Positions 8,781-18,600 are shown, counted from the first letter of the stretch. The stretch: 64,000 bases of DNA from Argonema antarcticum A004/B2 (GCF_023333585.1 NZ_JAIQZN010000013.1:1-64000); one strand, 5' to 3'. Translations and numbers: made by a program. Notes: generated by a model from the sequence alone, not told the origin.

Positions 8781-10394
8781 ATGAAGATTATTCGGTTCCT
8801 GAGTTTAGTATGCCTTGTAACAATTATTTCTGTTTTTTCAGGGTTTGTAGCCTCCTATCGTGCTATGGGAGTATTTGATAGCCGCTATTTACCTCCACCT
8901 ATAAAGCTGGAAAATTTCAAAGAGCCGCCACAAATCCCTCTTTCCAATAATGCGTTTGCTTTTGCCGACATCGCTTGGAGAACATTTGTAACTTTGAATT
9001 GGCCTGCTAATGATGCCAGGCCATTAGAGGAACTTGCCTTGGGTCAAGCACCGCTCGCTCCACGGGTGTGGGAATTTTATCGAACTCCTGAAGAAGTGTT
9101 TCTTGCCAATGGTGAAAACCCTTTGCTAAATATATCCAACCCTTTTGCCAGAACCTTAAAATTAGACTTGATCAAAGGGCAAGGAGCGGGTTCGCCAGAA
9201 AATAATGTGGAATTGCGAAAAAATTTACAAAATAGCCGTGCTTGGATCGAAAAAGTTATTAAGAGTAAGGAGTGCCCAGCCAAAATTGAGGTTAGCGATG
9301 AAGAAAAGAATTTGTTGCTCAACAACATTCCTATTGTCGATCGACAAGGAAATTACATAATAGTCGAGAGTCATTTGAACCCAAATGAATTCAAGCAAAT
9401 TGTTGATAACGAATGGTACAATGCTAGCAAATTGGCTGAGTACAACGAAAAGAAGAATTTCCAGTTTAAATCCACCAATTCAAGTATAGATGCACCCATA
9501 GAAGTTAAGGCAGCTTGGCGGGTTTTTGATGAAAGCTCTAGCCCAGAGGAAAAAGCTCGGTACTATACCACAAAGCGGGTATTAGCTATCTCAGCAGAAC
9601 AATATGTTTGCACTACCGATAATTGCCGTACTGACGATCCTGTACTTGAAGAAGTTGAAGTGGGACTGATTGGCTTCCATATTGCCTATAAAATACCTAA
9701 ACAGCAAAGTTCAACTCCTGGATGGGTTTGGGCTACCTTTGAACAGGTGGATAATCTCAAAGTGGATAATGGGCCTCTAGGATTGAAACCAACCCTATCC
9801 AACCCAGATTGCGATCCAAACGATCCAAATAAGGGGTCTTGCCTACCTAACTATCCATACGTAGAATGGCCTTTTCTTTGGCGCGATCGATCTCCCCATG
9901 CGGTAACGCTTACCCAGGATGGGAAAATAAAGCCACAAATTCCTACCCAGGCTGTACGACTCTCCGAACAGCGCAATTGCAGAAGCAACCAACTCAGTGA
10001 CTCCGTAAAGAAATCTCTCCAACAACAGAATGAAAATTGGCAGAAAAAATTCCAAAACGTGGCTCGTAATTCTGTATGGCAATACTATCAACTTGTGGGA
10101 ACTCAATGGGTGCAAAATCCTCCTACTGTTAGTCAACTTACGTCTTTGACAAGTGATAGGTTAATATCAAACAGTAGAACGGGGACTACACCAGGACCGC
10201 TATTCAATGTAGCTATGGAAGCTTATTCCCAAACCCAGGTCAACGGTGATTCCTGTATTGGCTGCCACGTCACTGCAACACTACCAAGTTCTAGCGGTAC
10301 TTCTGAAAAAGCCATGTCAGATTTTAGTTTTCTATTGCAACGTGCTAAAAGTTCGAGGAATAATGTATCAAGCGATGGCAAACCAAATTCCTGA
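8781..10394 (+). CDS. exported protein with a single c-type haem motif
   Basis: 537 residues from ATG 8781. An alternative TTG at 8742 would overlap the previous stop and adds 13 basic residues. The N-terminus is one hydrophobic signal/anchor (residues about 5-25). The mature part has FADIAWRTFVTLNWP and PRVWEFYRTPEEVF, typical of a poorly characterised family of exported bacterial proteins, then W.FDE, WVWATFEQVDN and, near the C-terminus (about 495), CIGCH, the covalent haem attachment motif, with M and H residues downstream as possible axial ligands. I infer a periplasmic or lumenal monohaem protein, perhaps a redox partner. The precursor-like gene starts 80 bp downstream on the same strand, so the two may share a transcript. 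Confidence 0.68.
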   Translation: MKIIRFLSLVCLVTIISVFSGFVASYRAMGVFDSRYLPPPIKLENFKEPPQIPLSNNAFAFADIAWRTFVTLNWPANDARPLEELALGQAPLAPRVWEFYRTPEEVFLANGENPLLNISNPFARTLKLDLIKGQGAGSPENNVELRKNLQNSRAWIEKVIKSKECPAKIEVSDEEKNLLLNNIPIVDRQGNYIIVESHLNPNEFKQIVDNEWYNASKLAEYNEKKNFQFKSTNSSIDAPIEVKAAWRVFDESSSPEEKARYYTTKRVLAISAEQYVCTTDNCRTDDPVLEEVEVGLIGFHIAYKIPKQQSSTPGWVWATFEQVDNLKVDNGPLGLKPTLSNPDCDPNDPNKGSCLPNYPYVEWPFLWRDRSPHAVTLTQDGKIKPQIPTQAVRLSEQRNCRSNQLSDSVKKSLQQQNENWQKKFQNVARNSVWQYYQLVGTQWVQNPPTVSQLTSLTSDRLISNSRTGTTPGPLFNVAMEAYSQTQVNGDSCIGCHVTATLPSSSGTSEKAMSDFSFLLQRAKSSRNNVSSDGKPNS

Positions 10395-10474
10395 ACTTAG
10401 CGTTGATTGAGAATCAAAAGTTTGGAGAGAGCAACATATCATCGCTCTGGTTACAATCTTAAGGAGAAGATACA

Positions 10475-11119
10475 ATGTCTGAATTCAATACAATCCAAAG
10501 ATTAGTCAGTCCTGATCAGCCAACTAAAGCTGAAGATGAGCTAAAGACGCTGCTCGAAAAAATGAAGCTTGACCCAACTGAGACAACACAGCAATTCGCC
10601 GCTCAATGGTCGCAATTGGTTGCTTGGTCTTGGCTTGAGCCTCATGAGTATAGCGAAAATAAGCCAAACGAAGCGCAGGAAAATCTCCGACAAGAGTTTA
10701 TCAATGCAGTCAAAGAGTTAGCCCGTACCTGCATTCAGGAACATTACTGTCCGGGTATGTTTGTCGATCAAATAATCGCACAGAGCGATTGCCTGTCTGA
10801 ATATTTGGCTGGAAAATTACCGAAGAGCGGTCTAACTTTACCTAACCTTTACCATGATCTCACCAATCTAGAGGATTATGCTTTTACGGAAGAGTTAACT
10901 AAACTTTTTTTGTGGGTAGTAACTGTCGATCGATTTAATGGCTGGTTGGCTGGTTACAACAAGAAGGAAGATAAGTTTGTGATGGTAATAGCTTATCCAC
11001 CTCGCCCCGCACTCAGTCCATCGGTTTTGACGGTATCCGAGCTGCGTGATTGGAGTCAGGGCAAGGGAGATGGGGGGTACACTCCTCCTAATCCCTATAT
11101 TCCCACCTGTATTTGCTAA
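10475..11119 (+). CDS. putative RiPP (TOMM) precursor with long leader
   Basis: 214 residues, with ribosome-binding site AAGGAGA 8 nt before the ATG. I know no named family for it. Residues 1-about 190 are acidic and mostly helical (W-rich AAQWSQLVAWSWLEPHEY; a LFLWVVTVDRFNGWL helix). The end is different in character: SELRDWSQGKGDGG followed by YTPPNPYIPTCIC and stop. A Gly-Gly ahead of a short tail rich in Pro and containing Thr and two Cys is what a leader/core boundary of a thiazole/oxazole-modified peptide looks like. The next gene, 80 bp on, is the cyclodehydratase that would act on it. The leader would be unusually long, though nitrile-hydratase-type leaders show that long ones exist. 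Alternative: an accessory protein whose C-terminal Cys residues bind metal. Confidence 0.55.
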   Translation: MSEFNTIQRLVSPDQPTKAEDELKTLLEKMKLDPTETTQQFAAQWSQLVAWSWLEPHEYSENKPNEAQENLRQEFINAVKELARTCIQEHYCPGMFVDQIIAQSDCLSEYLAGKLPKSGLTLPNLYHDLTNLEDYAFTEELTKLFLWVVTVDRFNGWLAGYNKKEDKFVMVIAYPPRPALSPSVLTVSELRDWSQGKGDGGYTPPNPYIPTCIC

Positions 11120-11130
11120 GGTCTGATTAG

Positions 11131-11170
11131 GTACGTTGTTGCGCTTTAGCGCTAAAGCGCAACAACGTAC
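11131..11170. repeat. perfect 40-bp palindrome between precursor and cyclodehydratase genes
   Basis: GTACGTTGTTGCGCTTTAGC is followed without spacer by its exact reverse complement. In RNA this gives a very stable hairpin 11 nt after the precursor-like stop and about 28 nt before the YcaO start. There is no T-run, so it is not a standard terminator, but it could protect the upstream mRNA or lower read-through. A related copy occurs at 48626-48677, so it belongs to a dispersed family. Confidence 0.85.
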
Positions 11171-11198
11171 ATAGAATTAATACAATAAATTTCCTGGC

Positions 11199-13463
11199 AT
11201 GATGTATCGCGATTACAAGCCAAAATTTAAGGATTGCTTTCGCATCGAAACTGAAAGAACAGAAGGAGTTTTCCTTTTGTCTGAAAGGAATGCGGCTCTA
11301 CTAAGCGACCCTATCTACGCCCAATTAGCTCCGTTGTTGGATGGCAATCATAGCATTGATGAAATTGTCAATCAATTGCAAGATCGACTGCCGACATCTT
11401 ATATCTACTATGGCCTAAATCAGTTAAAAAATCAGGGTTATCTGAGCAACGGTGATGAATTTCTCTCGCCATCGTTACAGCTTTTTTGCCACCAACTGAA
11501 TATTAGCTTTGCAGATGCTCGCGATCGCTTACAGACAACCAAAGTTGCAGTGAAGGCAATTGGTTCTATTTCCGCTGCTGAATTAATTGAAACGCTCGAA
11601 TCGCACCAAATCCAGGTCAGCGAGGATGCCGATTTGGAGGTTGTTCTGTGCGATGATTACCTGCAACTGGATCTAGCCGCCCTAAATCAGGTTGCTTTAA
11701 AACGATCGCGTCCCTGGTTGATTGTTAAGCCGATAGGGACAATTATCTGGCTTGGCCCGCTGTTCTATCCCAGAAAAACTGGCTGTTGGGAGTGTTTGGC
11801 GCAACGCTTGCGATGCAATCGACCCATTGAAGGCTATCTTAAGAGACGCACCAACGATACCGCACCTCTGACACCTCCCTTGGCAAAAATACCCGGTGTT
11901 TTGCAAACGGCTTTGGGGATGACAGCGACTGAAGTCTTAAAATGGATCGTTCAGAATCGGGAAAATAAACGATTGGAAGGCGTATTAATTACTCACGATA
12001 GTCTAACGCTAGAGACTCAAAGCCATATTCTCACTAAGCGTCCTCAATGCCCGATCTGTGGATTCAACAAAGGTCAGAACAGTGCAAAACAACAGCCATT
12101 AATTCTCGGTAGTCGTAAGAAAACGTTTACCGCTGAAGGCGGACACCGTTGCAGTTCCCCCGAAGCCACCCTCAGCAAATACCAACATCACATCAGTCCC
12201 ATCACGGGTGTTATTCGAGAATTACAAAAGTTACCCGATCGCTTAGATGGTTTTCATAATTATGTAGCCAAACATCATTTCGTTTCCATGTTTGATGACT
12301 TGAGAACATTGACTCAAAACATTGGCGGTAGAAGTGGAGGTAAAGGAAAAACGGATATTCAAGCACGAGTTAGCGGTTTGGGGGAAGCTATAGAAAGATA
12401 TTCAGGCGTTTTTCAGCGAGACGAAATTAGAATTAGAAGCAGCTACCAGCAACTTGGCGATCGCGCAATTCATCCCAACGCTTGTATGAATTTCAGCCAA
12501 TCCCAATATAGCGATCGCCAAAACTGGAATGCCAGTTGTCAGAGCCTTTCTCAAAGAGTCCCCGAACCATTTGATGAAACCAACGCGATCGAGTGGACAC
12601 CTGTTTGGTCTTTAACTCAACAAGACTTTAAATATCTCCCAACAGCTTACTGTTACTTTGGTTATCCCAAACCACCAAAACCTGACTGTTGGGCAGATAC
12701 TAACGGGTGTGCAGCAGGTAACACCCTGGAAGAGGCGATCTTACAAGGTTTTATGGAATTAGTCGAACGAGATAGCGTGGCGCTGTGGTGGTACAACCGA
12801 ATTCAAAGACCAGCAGTAGATCTAGATAGTTTTGACGAACCTTATTTTCGCTCTCTACAACAATCTTATCAGTCCATCCATCGGGAACTATGGGTTTTGG
12901 ATATCACCAGCGATCTGAATATTCTTACCTTTGTGGCTGTTAGTAAATGTTGCGATCGCAACTCGGAGGATATTCTTTTAGGATTCGGTTCTCATTTCGA
13001 TGCAAAACTTGCTGTTGGCAGAGCGCTAACGGAAATCAATCAACTTTTGGGTGTTGTCTTACCAACTAACGCCGATGGTAAAAGCCAGTACGCTTCCTCA
13101 GCAGAACCCTTAGCATTAAATTGGTGGCAAACTGCAACGGTGGAGACTCAACCCTATTTACTTCCCGATCGAAGTAGTAGGAATAAAGTTTATTCCGATT
13201 ACGATCGAGAATGGAGTGACGACCTACTAGAAGATATTAAGCGCTGCCAACAAATCCTAGAACAAAAGGGAATGGAAATGTTAGTTCTCGACCAAACTCG
13301 TCCTGATATTGGGTTGAAGGTCGTCAAGGTAATTGTGCCTGGAATGCGACACTTTTGGAAACGTTTAGCAGCAGGACGGCTCTATGATGTCCCCGTAAAG
13401 ATGGGATGGTTAAATGAGCCGATATCTGAAGAGAATTTGAATCCAATTCCAATGTGGTTATAA
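11199..13463 (+). CDS. fused TOMM cyclodehydratase (E1-like/ocin-ThiF + YcaO)
   Basis: 754 residues. The N-terminal part (about 1-300) matches the leader-binding, E1-like partner of azoline synthetases, including a zinc tetrad made of C196/C199 (GCWEC) and C284/C287 (CPIC). The C-terminal part (about 340-754) is a YcaO ATPase: SGGKGKTDIQARVSGLGEAIERYSG region (about 380-404), then LEEAILQGFMELVERDSVALWW (about 511-532). It ends in NPIPMWL, resembling the Pro-rich tails of cyclodehydrating YcaO proteins. The enzyme uses ATP to turn Cys, Ser or Thr into thiazolines/oxazolines in a peptide substrate bound through its leader. The two halves are separate genes in many clusters. The fused form suits a one-enzyme system. 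No FMN dehydrogenase gene for aromatisation is seen in the window, so azolines may be the end state. Confidence 0.9.
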   Translation: MMYRDYKPKFKDCFRIETERTEGVFLLSERNAALLSDPIYAQLAPLLDGNHSIDEIVNQLQDRLPTSYIYYGLNQLKNQGYLSNGDEFLSPSLQLFCHQLNISFADARDRLQTTKVAVKAIGSISAAELIETLESHQIQVSEDADLEVVLCDDYLQLDLAALNQVALKRSRPWLIVKPIGTIIWLGPLFYPRKTGCWECLAQRLRCNRPIEGYLKRRTNDTAPLTPPLAKIPGVLQTALGMTATEVLKWIVQNRENKRLEGVLITHDSLTLETQSHILTKRPQCPICGFNKGQNSAKQQPLILGSRKKTFTAEGGHRCSSPEATLSKYQHHISPITGVIRELQKLPDRLDGFHNYVAKHHFVSMFDDLRTLTQNIGGRSGGKGKTDIQARVSGLGEAIERYSGVFQRDEIRIRSSYQQLGDRAIHPNACMNFSQSQYSDRQNWNASCQSLSQRVPEPFDETNAIEWTPVWSLTQQDFKYLPTAYCYFGYPKPPKPDCWADTNGCAAGNTLEEAILQGFMELVERDSVALWWYNRIQRPAVDLDSFDEPYFRSLQQSYQSIHRELWVLDITSDLNILTFVAVSKCCDRNSEDILLGFGSHFDAKLAVGRALTEINQLLGVVLPTNADGKSQYASSAEPLALNWWQTATVETQPYLLPDRSSRNKVYSDYDREWSDDLLEDIKRCQQILEQKGMEMLVLDQTRPDIGLKVVKVIVPGMRHFWKRLAAGRLYDVPVKMGWLNEPISEENLNPIPMWL

Positions 13464-13482
13464 ATTTACCCTTACGCGAAAA

Positions 13483-14556
13483 ATGTTTAAAGGCTATAAA
13501 ATTATCGATGCCGATGCTCACGTTTACGAACCCCACAGCATTTGGGAAGAGTATCTCGAACCAGCTTTCAAGCACTTTGCTCCTTCGCCAGACTTGAAAA
13601 TTCAAGGGGAATCTATTATCAATAAGTTCTCCGAGCAGTATTTGCGTCAATGGGCAAAACCATTTTTGGAAGTAGAGCCGCTAGCTGGTGCTGACCCTCA
13701 AATTCAGGTGCAAGCGATGATGCAGATGGGGGTTGATGTGGCATTTATTTATCCCACATCTCTTTTATTTATCACTGCGGTGGATACGATGGCTCCTCAA
13801 TTGGTGGGTGCTTTTGTGAGGGCTTATAATAATTGGCTGCGAGATTTTTGTAGTTTTAATCCTCAAATGCTCAAAGGTGTGGGCAGCATTAATCTTCACG
13901 ATCCAGAAGAGATGGTGCCAGAATTGCTCCGCATCGTTAATTTTGGTTGGAAAGCCGTCTTTTTGCGTCCCAACCCCGTGAAAGGAAGAATTTTGAGCGA
14001 TCGCGCCTACGAGCCATTTTGGACAAAGTGTGAGGAGTTGGCGATCGCTGTTGGCATTCACGAGGGAACTCCCAGCCGTCTGCCTACTGCTGGGGCAGAC
14101 CGTTTTCATACTCGCTTTGCCTTACGTGCCTGTTCCCATCCGATGGAACAAATGATGGCTCTGCTAACATTGATTGAAGGTGGCGTACTCGAACGCCATC
14201 CCCAACTCAAAGTTGGCTTTTTGGAGTCAGGCGGCGGTTGGTTGCCGTATTGGTTGTGGCGACTCGATCGAGAATACGATAGTTCGCGCTGGGAAGTGGC
14301 CGATAATGTGAAGATGAAGCCCTCTGAGTATTTCCGCCGTCAGTGTTTTGTTTCTATTGAGCCTTCGGAGCCACACTTATCTCAAGTTCTGGAGTATATC
14401 GGCTGCGATAACATCCTATTTGGTTCTGATTATCCTCATGGAGAATACGAATCGGATATTGTGGAGCAAGTGGTTGCCCTTCAGGGGCAGCTACCGCCAG
14501 GAACTGTAGAAAAGATTTTGTGGGACAATCCCGCTCGTTTCTACGGGATCGGTTAA
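13483..14556 (+). CDS. amidohydrolase-2 family metal-dependent hydrolase
   Basis: 357 residues, a TIM-barrel enzyme of the amidohydrolase_2 (PF04909) type. The N-terminal metal motif is D-A-D-A-H (9-13), followed by YEP. Further ligands are likely in VGIHEGT (about 193) and the C-terminal FGSDYPHGE (about 310). Family members hydrolyse amides or decarboxylate aromatic or carboxylic substrates. It starts 19 bp after the YcaO stop and its stop codon touches the next start, so translational coupling is likely. An amidohydrolase beside a YcaO protein recalls bottromycin clusters, where such an enzyme acts in peptide maturation. By inference this one may trim or hydrolyse the modified peptide. Decarboxylation of an unrelated metabolite is the main alternative. 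Confidence 0.83.
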   Translation: MFKGYKIIDADAHVYEPHSIWEEYLEPAFKHFAPSPDLKIQGESIINKFSEQYLRQWAKPFLEVEPLAGADPQIQVQAMMQMGVDVAFIYPTSLLFITAVDTMAPQLVGAFVRAYNNWLRDFCSFNPQMLKGVGSINLHDPEEMVPELLRIVNFGWKAVFLRPNPVKGRILSDRAYEPFWTKCEELAIAVGIHEGTPSRLPTAGADRFHTRFALRACSHPMEQMMALLTLIEGGVLERHPQLKVGFLESGGGWLPYWLWRLDREYDSSRWEVADNVKMKPSEYFRRQCFVSIEPSEPHLSQVLEYIGCDNILFGSDYPHGEYESDIVEQVVALQGQLPPGTVEKILWDNPARFYGIG

Positions 14557-15606
14557 ATGGCATGGAAACCTAACCCCCCAGCCCCTAGCTATAATATGTT
14601 CAACGAACCGTTTCCAGTTGCAGAAGTCGATGAGCGTTTACTGTTCGATCTCAGTTGCTCTAGAATCATCGGGCCCGTCATAACATTAGCTCAAGAACTC
14701 AATCTATTTAAGCTGCTAGACGCAGCGCCTCAAACCATAGAAGAAGCTGCCAAACAGCTTAAAATATCACCCAAAATCGCTGAAGCTTTTATTGCAGTTC
14801 TTGCCGCATTTGGACTACTCGAAAGGCAGAATGATGGACGGCTTGCCCTCACTAAGGTAGCAAAAACATACATGATTCCAGATAGCCCATTTTTTTATAC
14901 AGGGTTTTGTCCTCCCCATGAATGGTATCTGGATCTGCTGCGGATGAAATTAATCGGTGGCGCTCAACCACCGATGCCGATGGCGGTTGCGATGAATCAG
15001 CACAAAATTGAGGTAGTGCAGAGCTTCATCGAGCGGATGCACGCGATGATACTTCCAACCGCAGCCGATTTAGCCAAGCAACCTGTTTTCGGTCAAATAT
15101 CGCATCTTCTTGATGTGGGAGGCGGTTCAGGAGCGCTGACGATCGCGATCGCCGCATTTAATCCCCAGATTCAATGCACGGTTATGGATCTTAAGCCTGT
15201 ATGCGAGATTGCACGCAAAAATATTGCTAAATACGGTTTAGAAAAACAGATTTCTACCGTGGCGCGAGATATGTTTGAAGATATGTGGCCGGAAGAATCT
15301 GATGCCATTCTATTTAGCAATGTTTTTCACGATTGGGATTTAGAACATTGCTATTTACTGGCTCAACGAGCATTCGACGCGCTCAAATCTGGTGGAAAAG
15401 TGTTGTTACATGAAATGCCGTTGAATGACACGAAAGATGGGCCGCTCACGGTTGCCTGTTTGTCAGCCATATTACTGATGTATGAAAAAGGTAAGCAGTA
15501 TACTTTAAAGGAAATAGAAGAAATATTGTCGTCAGTAGGCTTGATCGATTTTCAGTCAATACCTACGCATACTTATTATCATTTAATTAGCGCTAAAAAA
15601 CCATAA
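14557..15606 (+). CDS. SAM-dependent O-methyltransferase
   Basis: 349 residues with a winged-helix/dimerisation region (about 25-110: KLLDAAPQTIEEAAKQL.....AFGLLER) and a Rossmann methyltransferase domain (SAM loop LLDVGGGSGALTIAI near 185, Asp-containing strand CTVMDL, catalytic-His region NVFHDWD near 262 as in plant-type small-molecule O-methyltransferases). The ATG follows the amidohydrolase TAA with no gap. An internal Met at 14 gives a more usual N-terminus but no better ribosome-binding site. Its place at the end of the YcaO operon suggests it methylates the peptide product (for example a Tyr hydroxyl, side chain or C-terminal carboxylate), but the substrate is inferred from context only. 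Confidence 0.86.
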   Translation: MAWKPNPPAPSYNMFNEPFPVAEVDERLLFDLSCSRIIGPVITLAQELNLFKLLDAAPQTIEEAAKQLKISPKIAEAFIAVLAAFGLLERQNDGRLALTKVAKTYMIPDSPFFYTGFCPPHEWYLDLLRMKLIGGAQPPMPMAVAMNQHKIEVVQSFIERMHAMILPTAADLAKQPVFGQISHLLDVGGGSGALTIAIAAFNPQIQCTVMDLKPVCEIARKNIAKYGLEKQISTVARDMFEDMWPEESDAILFSNVFHDWDLEHCYLLAQRAFDALKSGGKVLLHEMPLNDTKDGPLTVACLSAILLMYEKGKQYTLKEIEEILSSVGLIDFQSIPTHTYYHLISAKKP

Positions 15607-15643
15607 TTTTTGTTTCTAATTTTTATTGAGGAGATTTTAAAAT

Positions 15644-18600
15644 ATGGAAACGTTTTCTAATTACCAAATTATCGCCCAAATTTATGAAAGCTCGAATTCC
15701 CTAGTTTATCGGGCGAATCGCCGCGATGACAAGCAACCTGTTATTCTCAAGGTTCTCAAGGAAGATTATCCTACCCCAGCGGAGCTAACCAGATATAAAC
15801 AAGAGTATGAAATTACTTGCTCCCTGGATATAGATGGAGCGATTAAAGCATACGACTTGCAAAAATATCATAACACATTAGCAATAGTTTTAGAAGACTT
15901 TGGAGGCGAATCGTTAGAAATTATCCTGAAAGCTCGAAAGCTTAGTTTGCCTGAATTCCTTTTGGTTGCTATTAAAATAACGAAAATTTTAGGTGAAATC
16001 CATGCTGCTAATGTTATCCACAAAGATATCAATCCTGCCAATATTGTTTGGAATTTAGAAACGGATATCGTCAAAATTATTGACTTTGGCATTTCTACAG
16101 TATTTACGCGAGAAAATCCCACCCTCAAAAACCCAAATATCCTCGAAGGGACACTGGCTTATATGTCACCCGAACAAACAGGCAGGATGAATCGGGTACT
16201 CGACTACACTACAGACTTTTACTCGCTTGGTGCGACATTTTATCGAATACTAACTGGTTATTTACCTTTCGATACAAGCGATGCTTTGGAATTAGTACAC
16301 TGCCACATTGCCAAACAGCCTGTACCGCCTCACGAACTCGATCCCAATATACCCAAAGTTGTTTCTAACCTAATTGTGAAATTGTTAGCCAAAACAGCGG
16401 AGGAACGCTACCAGAGTGCCTTTGGCATCGCTGCCGATCTGGAAGAATGCCTCAGACAGTTTCAGATATGCGGAGAAATTGCAGATTTTCCGCTAGCACA
16501 ACAAGATTTTTCTGACAGGTTAAGTATACCGCAGAAACTTTACGGTAGAGAGCGAGAAATTGAGACATTATTATCAAACTTTGCGCGTATTGCCTCAGAA
16601 AATAGCTCAGAAGAACCGACACGAAAGTGCGTTGAAATGATACTTGTTTCCGGCTATTCTGGCATCGGTAAGTCTGTGCTGGTACAGGAACTCTACAAAC
16701 CAATTACAGATCGGCGAGGCTATTTTATTTCTGGTAAGTTCGAGCAGTTACAGCGCAATATTCCCTACTCTGCAATTGCTGATGCTTTTCGCTCTCTCAT
16801 ACAGCAAATTTTAGCTGAAGATGAGGCACAGCTATTAGAATGGCGTGAAAAACTACTGGCAGCATTTGGCTCTAACGGTCAAGCCATTGTTGACGTGATT
16901 CCTGAAGTAGAACTAATAGTTGGGCCTCAACCTCCTATTCAGCAACTGGAGCCGATGGAGGCGCAAAATCGGTTTAACTTGGTGTTTCAAAAATTTGTTC
17001 GAGTGTTTTGCCAAAGCTCACATCCACTGGTCATTTTTTTAGATGACTTACAGTGGGCAGACGCAGCTAGTTTAAAGTCTATGGAATTAATGTTGAGTGA
17101 CGAGCAGATGAAATATTTGCTCCTGATTGGTGCTTATCGAGACAATGAAGTTAGCCCCACCCACCCTTCAATCTTAACCCTCAATCGTTTAGAAAAAGAG
17201 GGAGTCATTCTCAATAAGATAACATTAGCCCCCTTAGCTGCTCCTCACATCGCTCAATTGATTGCCGATACTCTCCACAGCAATCTAGAATTGGTAGAGC
17301 CACTAGCTGAGTTAATTTATCGCAAAACATCAGGTAATCCTTTCTTCGTCAATGAATTTCTCAAAACTATATATCAAGAAAATTTATTAAAGTTTGATTG
17401 GCAACAGCGTTGTTGGGTCGGGGATATCCCGCAAATCGATGCTTTAGGTATCACAGAAAATGTTGTGGATTTGCTGATAGACAAATTAAAAAAACTACCT
17501 GATGCGCCTCAGCAAGCGTTGCTTCTGGCTGCCTGTATCGGCAATAGCTTCGATCTGAAAACTCTTTCTATCGTCTGTGAAAAATCCCTGACAGACACAT
17601 TTGTAGATTTACTACCTGCTATCCACTCCGGGCTGATTCAACCGACTTCATCGCTAGAAACAACCTCAAATAATTCCATCGATTCCTCTTTGATTATCCT
17701 AAATTATAATTTTCAACACGATCGCGTCCAGCAAGCCGCCTATACCTTGATTGATGAAAATCACAAGCAAACCGTTCATCTTAAAATTGGCAGAGTGTTA
17801 CTTGCAAATACACTTTCAGATGCACAGGAAGGAAATATTTTTGCTATAGTTGATCATCTTAATAAAGGAAAAAACTTGCTCAAAAGCAAGGCAGAAAAAG
17901 TGCAGTTGAGTCAATTGAATCTACAGGCAGGTAAAAAAGCCAAAGAATCTACTGCATATACGGCTGCTAGAGAATATTTTAGATCGGCTAATGAAATTTT
18001 CCCCGTAAATATATGGAAAGGGAAAAAAAATTATAAAATTGCTATCTATTTATACAAAGAACTAGCACAAGTTGAATATCTCAACAGCAACTTCCAAGAG
18101 TCAGAATTGCTGATTGAATTGGCTATTAATAGAGTGAAGTCAGCGCTAGAACGCTCGGAATTCTATTATTTGCTAATCGAACTATATACCATGCAGGGCA
18201 AATACTTGGAGGCGATTCAAGTCGGTCGAATAGCTTTAGCACAATTGGATATCGACTTTCCCGATCGCGACTTTGACAAAGCTGTTGAAGCTGAATTAGG
18301 TAAGTTTAGCGAAATTTTGGGAAAACGAGAAGTTGCTTCGCTGATTGACAATCCAGAAATGGAAGACCCCATCCAGCAGATTGCCTTAGAGCTATTGATA
18401 AAAATGCTACCTCCAGCCTACTTAGGCGCTCCAGAAATTTCGGGCGTCGTTATGGCTAAATCTGCCAATCTGAGCGTTGAATACGGCCATACATCCAAAT
18501 CTGCAATCAGCTACGGTCTATTTGGTGTATTGCAGGCAATACTAGGAAACTATCAATTAAGTTACGAACTCACCCTGCTAGGATATCAGTTAAGTAAGAA

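Noticed and set aside
11120-11198. A short separate precursor peptide between the 214-residue gene and the YcaO gene
   Set aside because: The gap is almost entirely a perfect palindrome, and no start codon with a plausible peptide was found.
10475-15606. Cyanobactin cluster
   Set aside because: No PatA/PatG subtilisin proteases, no short PatE-like precursor and no recognition sequences. The enzyme set differs.
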